Assembly: GCA_009927195.1 (NCBI GenBank)
Contig: RFNL01000428.1
Coordinates: 1 to 7,291, forward strand
DNA: 7,291 nt
Source of the DNA: Betaproteobacteria bacterium
GTDB lineage: Bacteria > Pseudomonadota > Gammaproteobacteria > Burkholderiales > Burkholderiaceae_C
Direction: 5' to 3'
The notes under the pieces were generated by a model. The model was given only the letters and a program-made list of their open reading frames with translations. It did no database searches and was not told the DNA's origin. The position numbers were made by a program, and so were the translations under genes. Below, piece after piece: positions 1-6,757 of this stretch (position 1 is its first letter; each line of letters begins with the position of its first letter).

Positions 1-6
1 CTTCCT

Positions 7-13
7 AGAAGGA
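7..13 (+). promoter_or_regulatory. Ribosome binding site of the lipoprotein gene
   Basis: The purine-rich AGAAGGA lies six bases (TTTTTC) before the ATG at position 20. This is good Shine-Dalgarno spacing and supports that start. Only 19 bases precede the gene in the window, so its promoter cannot be seen. Confidence 0.7.
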
Positions 14-19
14 TTTTTC

Positions 20-1774
20 ATGTCTGCCTCTGGTTTGCGTTCTGTTCCCAACCCCCTCACCCGCGTTTTATTGGCCCTGGCCCTGCCCGTCTTTTTCACG
101 GCTTGCCCCACCTCTGAAAGTGTTTTCTCATCTGGGGGCGTGGCCACCAACGGTCACTTGAGTGGTGCCACGGTGACCTGTGACGCCAACAAAAACACGG
201 TGTTGACCGACGCGAATGGCGCTTATAATTTCCCGACGGGCTGCCCAGGCAGCGTCACGGTTTCAGGCGGCACCAATGTGGACACGGGCGAGACGTTTGC
301 CGGTGAACTGAAGGCCCCGGCAGGGGCGAGCGCGGTGAACTCACTGACCACTTTGATGGTGGTGGGGGGCCTGACTGAGGCAGAGCTCAAAGCCAGCTTG
401 GGACTGCCCAGTTCCGTCAATCTGTTGGCCACCGATCCGGCGGCTGAAAGTGGTGCCAATTACGCCAACAGCGAGTTGTTTGCCAAAGCCAAAACCGTTC
501 AACAATTGTTCCAAACCTCCATGGACACGCTGTCCACAACCGCCAGCGTGACCGATGCGGACGCCAAAAAGGCGATTTATTCAACCGTTGCGTCCGCACT
601 GGCCAGCCAGATCAAGGCCACTCCCACCACCAAACTGGTGTCTGGGTCCACAGTGGCTGGTTCAGCGGTGTCAGAGGATTTGGTGAAAAGCATGTTGAGT
701 TCAGCGGTCACCCAACTGAAGGCCTCGTCCGATAGCAAGTTGGCCAGCGTTAAGACCGGATTGAACACGGTGCAACCTGCCACCATGGCTGCCTTGATGG
801 CGCCGTCGTTGGCCACACAGTCCCAGCAGTACATGGCCAATGTACCGACCACCGTTGCCGCGGGTCAAGCCATGGCGGCCTTGATCCAAAAAGACCAAAC
901 CTTGGCCAGCCAAATCAGTAACAACGCCAGTTTTTTGAGCGCCACCGACCCCACCAAGGTGGCTGATTTGACGACTGCCATGAAAACCTTGGTCACTGCC
1001 GCCAATAACCCGGCACTGAGCAATGACGATCGTCAAACCGCTCAGGACACCGCGTTGACCACCCTCACCAGCGCCCAAACCAAATCGGCCACCAACACGG
1101 GCATTGCCGCCCCTGCTGCCCCCAACAACTACCTGGCGATCAACAAAGATGCGGTGGCGCTCAAATCCGGTGGACCCACCAGCAAGATCGCGATTGCCGA
1201 CTTTGCCGGATCTGGTGCCACATTGAAGTGGCCTTTGGCGGACAACACCCAATTGGGAGTGAGTTTGCTGGGCATGGGCTCTCCCAATGTGTCGGCGATC
1301 GAGGTGGCGGTGGACATCAGCCAACCCAGCAAAAGTGGTGCCTTCAAAGCCTATATCTCTGGCATGGTGGCTTCCATGACTTCATCGGGCTTGCGCATCC
1401 AAAGCACGGCCAACACCAAAATGATCGCATGGGCCCGCAACGATGCGGGCAGTCAAGAGATTTATTCGGACCTCAGTGCCGAAGTGGCCAATATCGATAC
1501 CACCTTGTCGACCAGCGCCAATCAAATCACTTTCATGCCGCTCAACAGTGCGTTGGAGCGCGCCATTGTGGTCACGGGCGATACCAAAGGCGTGATCAAA
1601 AAGCTCTCGGGCACCTTCAATGTCACCATGGTGGTCAAAGGTTTGCCACTGCGCATGAGCAACCAAACACCCTTCAAGGAGTACTCCATTTCTGTGCCCA
1701 AATCTTTGACCTCATCATCTGCCCAAAGCCTGACCGGTCCTGGTTTGCTGGGCAAGGTCATACTCGCACCCTGA
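20..1774 (+). CDS. Putative outer-membrane lipoprotein with carboxypeptidase-regulatory-like domain
   Basis: This 584-residue protein is of unknown function. Residues 1-29 form a lipoprotein signal: a basic start (R7, R15), a hydrophobic stretch rich in Leu/Ala, and a lipobox-like FTAC with Cys29 as the lipidated residue. The -3 position is Phe, which is not the preferred Leu/Val/Ile. Residue +2 is Pro, not Asp, so by the E. coli Lol rule it would go to the outer membrane. Residues about 41-110 (SGATVTCD, then TDANGAYNF, then a Val/Thr-rich strand) resemble a carboxypeptidase-regulatory or transthyretin-like beta fold; Cys54 and Cys75 in it could pair. About 110-365 is long, Ala/Ser/Thr/Lys-rich and probably helical, with low complexity. 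About 370-584 is more strand-like and forms a C-terminal domain I do not recognise. The start is fixed by the Shine-Dalgarno site and the signal peptide. A strong terminator follows 25 bases after the stop, so the gene ends its own transcript. The domain calls come from pattern recognition, and a structural or adhesive cell-surface role is only a guess. Confidence 0.85.
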   Translation: MSASGLRSVPNPLTRVLLALALPVFFTACPTSESVFSSGGVATNGHLSGATVTCDANKNTVLTDANGAYNFPTGCPGSVTVSGGTNVDTGETFAGELKAPAGASAVNSLTTLMVVGGLTEAELKASLGLPSSVNLLATDPAAESGANYANSELFAKAKTVQQLFQTSMDTLSTTASVTDADAKKAIYSTVASALASQIKATPTTKLVSGSTVAGSAVSEDLVKSMLSSAVTQLKASSDSKLASVKTGLNTVQPATMAALMAPSLATQSQQYMANVPTTVAAGQAMAALIQKDQTLASQISNNASFLSATDPTKVADLTTAMKTLVTAANNPALSNDDRQTAQDTALTTLTSAQTKSATNTGIAAPAAPNNYLAINKDAVALKSGGPTSKIAIADFAGSGATLKWPLADNTQLGVSLLGMGSPNVSAIEVAVDISQPSKSGAFKAYISGMVASMTSSGLRIQSTANTKMIAWARNDAGSQEIYSDLSAEVANIDTTLSTSANQITFMPLNSALERAIVVTGDTKGVIKKLSGTFNVTMVVKGLPLRMSNQTPFKEYSISVPKSLTSSSAQSLTGPGLLGKVILAP

Positions 1775-1798
1775 TCCATTCAACATCATCTTGTGCAC

Positions 1799-1829
1799 AA
1801 GGCAACGCCCGGCGTTGCCTTGTTTTTTT
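1799..1829 (+). terminator. Intrinsic (rho-independent) terminator after the lipoprotein gene
   Basis: AAGGCAACGCC (1799-1809) is the exact reverse complement of GGCGTTGCCTT (1811-1821). In practice this is a 9-10 bp GC-rich stem with a loop of a few bases. It is followed by TG and then seven T on the + strand (1823-1829). It lies 25 bases past the lipoprotein stop codon and just before the next gene, so it should end the lipoprotein transcript and limit read-through into the barrel-protein gene. Confidence 0.9.
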
Positions 1830-1861
1830 GATGCGTTGTGATTGAATTGCCAAGCTCTGCC

Positions 1862-2938
1862 ATGCGTTTATTCATACTTTGTTTGTGGGGTTTGTGTGCC
1901 AGTGCTGGGGTGTCGGCCAATCCGGTGGATTGGCACCCGCAAGACACCATGACCCCAGGCCAAATGATGGTGTCGGCCACCAGCACCCACTTCAATGCGG
2001 GTTTGGATTTCACCCAAGGTCGTGATCGCTCCCCGAGTTTGCGTGGCACCAAATCGGGCGACTACAGGGGCAATGCATTGAGTTGGAGTTGGCAGTTCCT
2101 GCCCCATTGGGCGGTGCGTGTCAGCGGCGCGGAGCGGGTGTTGGAGGACGTGGCCGATCAATACCAGATTCGCACCTGGGAAACCTCGATGTGGACGCAG
2201 CAAGCGGTTCAAGTGTTGGGCAGCGAGATGGGTTTTGCACGCCTGAGCGCCTGGGGCAACCGTGCAGACAGTTTGCAGTCGAGCACCAGCAAAACAGTGG
2301 GTGAGGCAGTGCTCACCCAATCCAAAATTGTGCAACCGCGCGATCAAACCTTGTCCTTGGAGGGGGGCCTGACTTGGTCCAGCAGCCCGGCCTGGAAATA
2401 CCACGCGGTCATCGGCATGGGTTGGACAGAATTGAAGTACCAGGACTTTCAAGCCAATGGCATGCGCAATGGTTGTGAGTATCAATTGCAAGTGCTGGGG
2501 TCAGACGTGGTCGGCACCCGCATTGACCCATGTGCTGTGGTCGGGGCGGCCAGCCAATTCAGCACCCCATTGAGCGCGTATGGATTGGACCTTCCTAAAG
2601 AATTGTCGTGGACGGCACAACACGTGATTTGGGGGGGCGGTCTTCAATGGACCAACCGTTGGGGACGCTGGAGAGCGGGTGCCACGGGTCAAACCTGGCA
2701 ACGCAATGGTGTGGATGAGATCATTGCCAAACGCAATGCCACACCCGTGGTGCAACAACTGCATGTGCGCACCGAGTGGATGTACCCCCTGGCCGAGAAA
2801 ATTCAGCCATTTGTGGGCTTTGATTACTTCAGCAGCTTTTTGCTCCAAGACGTGCCCATGCTCTACAACAGTGGCACCAGCGCCAATTTTTCGAACACAT
2901 ATTCCCAGTTTCGTGCCGGCTTGAAATTTTTCTTTTGA
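1862..2938 (+). CDS. Putative outer-membrane beta-barrel protein
   Basis: From the ATG at 1862 this is 358 residues. Residues 1-19 (MRLFILCLWGLCASAGVSA) look like a Sec signal peptide with cleavage before NPVDW. An in-frame GTG at 1838 would add eight residues ahead of the natural signal-peptide start, so I prefer 1862; neither start has a visible Shine-Dalgarno sequence. The mature protein is rich in Trp, Tyr, Gly and Gln, with alternating polar/hydrophobic stretches. It ends in FRAGLKFFF, the aromatic C-terminal strand with terminal Phe that the BAM machinery recognises in outer-membrane barrels. Cys205 and Cys224 (NGCEY and IDPCA) are the only cysteines in the mature part and probably form a disulphide closing a surface loop. 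I cannot name a family or a transported substrate. It sits between an outer-membrane-type lipoprotein and a secreted phosphatase, so a role in the envelope is likely but unproven. The start codon is uncertain; the reading frame is not. Confidence 0.8.
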   Translation: MRLFILCLWGLCASAGVSANPVDWHPQDTMTPGQMMVSATSTHFNAGLDFTQGRDRSPSLRGTKSGDYRGNALSWSWQFLPHWAVRVSGAERVLEDVADQYQIRTWETSMWTQQAVQVLGSEMGFARLSAWGNRADSLQSSTSKTVGEAVLTQSKIVQPRDQTLSLEGGLTWSSSPAWKYHAVIGMGWTELKYQDFQANGMRNGCEYQLQVLGSDVVGTRIDPCAVVGAASQFSTPLSAYGLDLPKELSWTAQHVIWGGGLQWTNRWGRWRAGATGQTWQRNGVDEIIAKRNATPVVQQLHVRTEWMYPLAEKIQPFVGFDYFSSFLLQDVPMLYNSGTSANFSNTYSQFRAGLKFFF

Positions 2939-3000
2939 AGCGCATGGCCGCACATGGGTTCATCTCTTTGTCACTTTCCTGATCTAAATTGCTTTTTTCT

Positions 3001-3006
3001 AGGAGA
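3001..3006 (+). promoter_or_regulatory. Ribosome binding site of the phosphatase gene
   Basis: AGGAGA lies five bases before the ATG at 3012 and supports that start. The 73-base gap between the barrel-protein stop (2938) and this start is AT-richer than the flanking genes (a TCTAAATT stretch and a T-run just before the site). It could hold a promoter, but I found no convincing -35/-10 pair. Confidence 0.75.
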
Positions 3007-3209
3007 ACTTCATGACCAAGCTCACTTCCAATCGCCGTGAATTCATCGTTCGCATGACATCGGTTTCAGCCGTCTTATCGGCGGGCAGCGTGATAACCGC
3101 CTGTGGGGGCGTGGCCGCAGATGATGCAGTGGATTTTGCTTATGGGGTGGCCAGTGGAGACCCCTTGAGCGACCGCGTTATTTTGTGGACCCATGCCAAA
3201 TACACGGGC

Positions 3210-3215
3210 AAAAAA
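3210..3215 (+). other. Frameshift site 1 in the phosphatase gene (A6 run)
   Basis: The reading frame from 3012 reads GGC AAA AAA CCA and then reaches TGA at 3228-3230. The family-like sequence continues in the -1 frame as ACC AAC GTC GCC (TNVALTYEV). One additional A in this run, or rereading of A3215, restores GKKTNVALTYEV. The site is a homopolymer, the commonest place for both indel mutations and sequencing errors. Confidence 0.85.
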
Positions 3216-3643
3216 CCAACGTCGCCTTGACCTACGAGGTCGCCACCGACAATATTTTTTCTGCCACCAGCGTGGTGGCCTCTGGCTTTGTCATTGCCAC
3301 CGCCAGCACCAATTTCACCGCCAAGGTTGACGCCACAGGGCTGCAGGCGGGCAAAACCTACTATTACCGCTTCAAGGCGGGCAGCACGGTCTCTCCGGTC
3401 GGTAAAACCCGCACTTTGCCAGACAGCACGGCCACCGAGGTCAAGTTGGCCGTTTTTTCTTGTGCCAACTACCCGGAAGGATTCTTCCATGTGTATGGTT
3501 TGGCCAGCAAATCCGACGCCCAGTATGCGCTGCATTTGGGCGATTACTTGTACGAGTACCCCGATGGCACATACCCCACTGCGGCCACAGGCTTTCGCAA
3601 ACACCAACCTGTCACTGAAATTTACAGCCTGGACGATTACCGC

Positions 3644-3648
3644 ACCGC
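3644..3648 (+). other. Frameshift site 2 in the phosphatase gene (short C run)
   Basis: The second frame reads GAT TAC CGC ACC GCC ATG and ends at TAA (3677-3679). Adding one C after ACC gives CGC ACC CGC CAT GCC CAG, that is YRTRHAQYKSDPDLK. This joins cleanly to the third frame that carries WDDHEV. The sense of the shift is again one missing base. Confidence 0.85.
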
Positions 3649-4751
3649 CATGCCCAGTACAAATCCGACCCCGATTTAAAGGTCTTGCATGCCAGCATGC
3701 CCATGATTTCGGTGTGGGACGATCATGAGGTGGCCAACGACACCTACAAAGATGGCGCTGAAAACCATGACCCGAGCAAGGAAGGGTCTTTCGCAGCCCG
3801 CAAAGCCGTTGCCATTCAGGCTTACCACGAGTGGATGCCAATTCGCACTGGCAGCGACCTGAACATCATCTACCGCAGTTTTGATTTTGGCAGTGTGCTC
3901 TCCTTGCACATGCTGGACACACGCCTGATCGGTCGAGACAAGCAAGTGGCTTTTGCAGAACTGCTCAATCCAAGCACCGCAGCCTCGGCACAGGCCACCT
4001 TGTATTCACCCACGCGTGAATTGATGGGCACCACCCAAAGCACCTGGTTGACCGAAAAAATCAAGTCATCTGCGGCCACTTGGCAAGTCCTGGGTCAACA
4101 AGTGGTGATGGCGCGCATGGAGTTTCCTGTATCGGTGTTGAGCGCCTTGAACCCGGATACGCTGACCAGCGCTGATGCGTTGACAAAAGGATTGGCCGCC
4201 GTGACCGATTATGTGACCGCCAAGAACACACCAGCGGGTTCGCGCACCGCCACTCAAGTGGGTTTGATGAACACCACCCTCAACCCCAAGCTCGGCTATA
4301 ACCTGGACGCATGGGACGGTTACCCATTGGCCCGCGAAAAGCTGCTCGCTGCTGTTTTGGCGGCCAATAAGAAATTGGTGGTTTTGTCGGGTGACACCCA
4401 TAATGCTTGGCACACCCAACTGACTTTGGCCGGATTCTTGTCGGCCTCACAAGCCGGGGTCAAAGTGGGCGAGGAATTTGCCACACCCAGTGTGACATCG
4501 GTGGGATTGGAGAGCTACTTTTCCACATTGCCATCGGCCAATGTCAAGTCGATTTATGAAAGCGTTGTCGACGACCTGAAATGGATGGACCCCTCCCGAC
4601 GGGGTTATTTGAAAATGACATTCACCAAAACCCAAGCCAAAGGTGAGTGGATTTTTGTGAATTCCGTGAAGTCCACCAGCTACACGGTGGAAACACCGGC
4701 GACCGCTGAAACCAGAACCTATTCGATCTGACCGTTCTTGGTCGACAACGG

Positions 4752-4800
4752 ATCGCTCAATGGTCCTGAGCGGTGGCGTTCATCCATGTGCCGCCACCGC
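4752..4800. terminator. Overlapping hairpins between convergent genes, possible terminator
   Basis: The 74-base gap between the phosphatase stop (4731) and the binding-protein stop (4806, - strand) holds two inverted repeats. CGCTCA (4754-4759) pairs with TGAGCG (4767-4772), extendable by a wobble pair and an A-T pair. GCGGTGGCG (4770-4778) pairs exactly with CGCCACCGC (4792-4800) across a 13-base loop. They share bases 4770-4772, so they cannot both form in full. No T-run follows either one on either strand, so intrinsic termination is uncertain. Rho-dependent termination or 3'-end protection of the transporter mRNA are alternatives. Confidence 0.4.
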
Positions 4801-4805
4801 CGTCT

Positions 4806-5972
4806 TCATTTGTCTGCGAAGCGCCATTCGTTCTTGGCCGTGTCGGCCGCCAAGGCTCGGCCAGGGATGTGCATGTCACCGGTGTCGCGCATGACGTAGG
4901 ACTGGATGCCTTTGAACGATTTGATTTTCATGAACTCGTTTTTGATCGCCTCACGCGCCACTTTAGGGTCGGTGTTGCCGTCGATCTTGGCATTGCGCAT
5001 CATGTCGGCATAAACCAAAACCGTGTCGTAACTCAACGACCAATTGGCTGAGTTGGCTGGTTTGCCCAGGGAGGGATCGGCCCGCTCTTGGAAGCGCTTG
5101 ATGGCGGCCAAATTCAGCGCGTTGTCGCCGGTGGAACTGGTGGGGGTGGTAAATCCAATGGTGTGCCAGTTGCGGCCGGCATCGCCCACGGTGTTGACAA
5201 AGGGGCCGGGCCAAATCAGCGAGTTGGCCAGCACCGGCACTTGGATGTTTTGGGTTTTGAACTCTTTGGCCAATTGCAGGGCGTTGGGGCCCAAGGCCGA
5301 GACCAGCACCGCATCGGGGTTGAGACCTTTGATTTGAATCGCCACTGGGGAAAGGTCGGTGGCGCGGGTGGAAAACTCCGCCACGCCCAAGACCTTCATA
5401 CCGGCTTTTTTGGCCAGGGCTTCAAAAGCCTCGGCACCGGCTTTGCCAGAGGCTTCGCGCACGTCGGCGGTGATGACCACGTTTTTGACATTCGGGTATA
5501 GCTTGGCGAACGACGCAAAACCTTCTCCGATGTAGATGTCATCGGGCGGTTGCATGCGGATGGTCCAGGGCCGGATGGTGATGCCGGGCTTGCTGGCGGT
5601 GGCGGTGATGGCGGGCATGTTCAACTGATTGGCCAAAGCGCTCACGGTTTCCCATTGCGTGCCGGTCATGGGGCCGATCACGCCAAAGTGGCCTTCGCCC
5701 AAAAATTTGCGAAACATCACCACCGCTTGGCCGGGGTCGATGGTCGCGTCCACGCTATCGACTTGCAGCATGCTGCCGTTGATACCGCCTTTGGCGTTGA
5801 CATCTTCCACCGCGAGTTTGATCATCAACTCTTGGGCTTTGCCATAACCGGCCAAGGGGCCGGTCAAGATGCTGATGTAGCCAATTTTCACCGGTGGTTT
5901 GGCTTGGGCCAGCGCCCATTGGGGCAGCAGGGCGGCAGCCACCAGGGACAGGATAAATCCAGAACGTTTCAT
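4806..5972 (-). CDS. Branched-chain amino acid type ABC transporter substrate-binding protein
   Basis: This 388-residue periplasmic binding protein is of the type I fold, HAAT family (LivJ/LivK-like), which binds substrate in the periplasm and delivers it to the LivHM-type permease. Residues 1-22 are a Sec signal (MKRSG, hydrophobic core, then ALA before QAKPP). The mature protein opens with VKIGYISILTGPLAGYGKAQ, the usual first strand and ligand-pocket loop. DVNAKGGING (57-66) is a hallmark of the family. GVIGPMTGTQ (97-106) and MPAITATAS (119-127) match the second ligand-contact region. A later YDTVLVYADMMRNA is the usual hinge/second-lobe helix. Length is normal and the frame intact. AGGAG stands seven bases before the ATG. 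It lies 38 bases after livF with no terminator visible between, so it is probably co-transcribed as the last gene. Substrate cannot be read from sequence: this family also takes aromatic compounds, amides and urea, so the leucine-type label is only a family name. Confidence 0.92.
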   Translation of the reverse strand: MKRSGFILSLVAAALLPQWALAQAKPPVKIGYISILTGPLAGYGKAQELMIKLAVEDVNAKGGINGSMLQVDSVDATIDPGQAVVMFRKFLGEGHFGVIGPMTGTQWETVSALANQLNMPAITATASKPGITIRPWTIRMQPPDDIYIGEGFASFAKLYPNVKNVVITADVREASGKAGAEAFEALAKKAGMKVLGVAEFSTRATDLSPVAIQIKGLNPDAVLVSALGPNALQLAKEFKTQNIQVPVLANSLIWPGPFVNTVGDAGRNWHTIGFTTPTSSTGDNALNLAAIKRFQERADPSLGKPANSANWSLSYDTVLVYADMMRNAKIDGNTDPKVAREAIKNEFMKIKSFKGIQSYVMRDTGDMHIPGRALAADTAKNEWRFADK

Positions 5973-5979
5973 ACAAGGT

Positions 5980-5984
5980 CTCCT
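5980..5984 (-). promoter_or_regulatory. Ribosome binding site of the substrate-binding protein gene
   Basis: On the - strand an A-rich tract leads into AGGAG, seven bases before the ATG at 5972. This strong site inside the operon fits the need for more binding protein than ATPase, which is typical of ABC importers. Confidence 0.8.
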
Positions 5985-6010
5985 TTTTTACACAGTTTGC
6001 CGACAAAAAA

Positions 6011-6757
6011 TCAAGCCGTTGCAGGGTTGGGATTGAACGGATCATGGCCCAAATAACCAGCCACCACCGCAGGGTCGCGCGCCATATCGGCGGCCGCACC
6101 CGATGCGGTGAACACCCCTTGCGACAGCACATGGGCGCGGTGCGCCAAGCGCAAGGCGCTGCGCACATTTTGTTCCACCAACAAGATGCCCAAGCCACTG
6201 TCGCGCAAATCGGCCAATATCTGAAACAACTCTTGGCGGTAACGCGGTGACAATCCCATGGAGGGTTCGTCGAGCAACAGCAATTGGGGCCGGTTCATCA
6301 AGGCCCGCGCAATTGCCAGCATTTGTTGCTCGCCGCCCGAGAGGTTGCCCGCCAATTGATGGCATCGCTCTTGCAAGCGGGGAAAACGCTGATACACCCC
6401 ATCACGGGCGGATTCAAATGGCGCTGCACTGGGGCGGATTTCCCAGGCCAGCCGCAGGTTTTCTTCCACCGCCATGCGCTGCAAAGTGCCACGCCCCTCA
6501 GGCACATGCAGCATGCCGGCATGGGCCAAAATGTGCGTGGGGGTGTGGTGGATGTCGTGGTTCAAAAACCGGGCGCTGCCCTGGGCCAGCGGCAACAAAC
6601 CGCTGAGGGCCTTCATCAGCGTGGTTTTGCCAGCGCCATTGGCACCCACAATGGCCACGGTTTCACCGGCATGCACCTGCAAGTCAATGCCACGCAAAGC
6701 GCGAATCGGCCCGTACGACACATGCAAACCTTGGACAGACAACAGGGGCGGGCTCAT
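6011..6757 (-). CDS. livF: HAAT ABC transporter ATP-binding protein LivF
   Basis: This 248-residue cytoplasmic ATPase is one of the two nucleotide-binding subunits that power the importer. In order: SVQGLHVSYG and IRALRGIDL (N-terminal strands), Walker A GANGAGKTT (38-46), HVPEGRG (84-90, the VPEGR segment characteristic of LivF, here followed by Gly), VEENLRL, signature LSGGEQQ (139-145), Walker B LLLLDEP (159-165) followed by SMGLSP, and VEQN (194-197). In LivF proteins this last motif carries Gln where other ABC ATPases have the switch His. Length is normal for LivF, with a short Pro/Asn-rich tail. Its ATG overlaps the livG stop as ATGA (6757-6754), which points to translational coupling within one operon. 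The frame is intact and all ATPase motifs are present, so it should be active. Confidence 0.95.
   Translation of the reverse strand: MSPPLLSVQGLHVSYGPIRALRGIDLQVHAGETVAIVGANGAGKTTLMKALSGLLPLAQGSARFLNHDIHHTPTHILAHAGMLHVPEGRGTLQRMAVEENLRLAWEIRPSAAPFESARDGVYQRFPRLQERCHQLAGNLSGGEQQMLAIARALMNRPQLLLLDEPSMGLSPRYRQELFQILADLRDSGLGILLVEQNVRSALRLAHRAHVLSQGVFTASGAAADMARDPAVVAGYLGHDPFNPNPATA

Larger units (their letters stand above)
3012..4731 (+). pseudogene. phoD: PhoD-family alkaline phosphatase D, disrupted by two frameshifts
   Basis: This family comprises secreted phosphatases/phosphodiesterases that release phosphate from organic phosphate esters; B. subtilis PhoD uses Fe and Ca. The first frame runs 3012-3230, the second is read from about 3215 to 3679, and the third from about 3646 to 4731. 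Adding one base at each junction gives 573 residues, a normal family length. Numbering on the repaired protein: a Tat signal with NRREF at 7-11, a hydrophobic stretch, and ITAC with Cys31 as a possible lipidation site; the PhoD N-terminal domain (FAYGVASGDPLSDRVILWT, 42-60); FSCANYPEGF with the expected metal-ligand Cys151; LHLGDYLYEY (175-184); SVWDDHEVAND (234-244); LDTR (about 302-305); and GDTHNAWH (461-468). All catalytic-type motifs survive, and both outer frames stay open and protein-like. This suggests either a very recent loss or sequence errors, not an old pseudogene. As written, translation would stop after 72 residues, before the catalytic domain. The gene symbol is by family only. 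Confidence 0.88.

Noticed and set aside
701..1324. 207-residue open frame on the - strand opposite the lipoprotein gene
   Set aside because: The protein is Gly/Arg/His/Gln-rich with no recognisable motif, the typical shadow of a well-supported gene on the other strand.
1228..1845. 205-residue open frame on the + strand overlapping the lipoprotein gene and running through the terminator
   Set aside because: His/Gln/Cys-rich shadow in another frame that reads across the intrinsic terminator. It has no signal or domain.
1868..2491. 207-residue open frame on the - strand opposite the barrel-protein gene
   Set aside because: Arg/His/Gln-rich composition without motifs. The opposite frame has a signal peptide and an outer-membrane C-terminus.
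2968..2990. TTGTCAC and TAAATT before the phosphatase gene as a Pho box or a -35/-10 promoter
   Set aside because: There is only one partial Pho half-site and no second repeat at the needed spacing. As a promoter pair the spacer is 11 bases, too short for sigma-70.
1..3011. Similar leaders (CTAG followed by a purine-rich site) before the lipoprotein and phosphatase genes as a shared regulatory element
   Set aside because: The likeness is limited to a few bases around ordinary Shine-Dalgarno sites and is expected by chance.
5550..6056. 168-residue open frame on the + strand opposite the binding-protein gene
   Set aside because: Gly/His/Asp-rich shadow of the binding protein, which has clear family motifs and a strong ribosome binding site.
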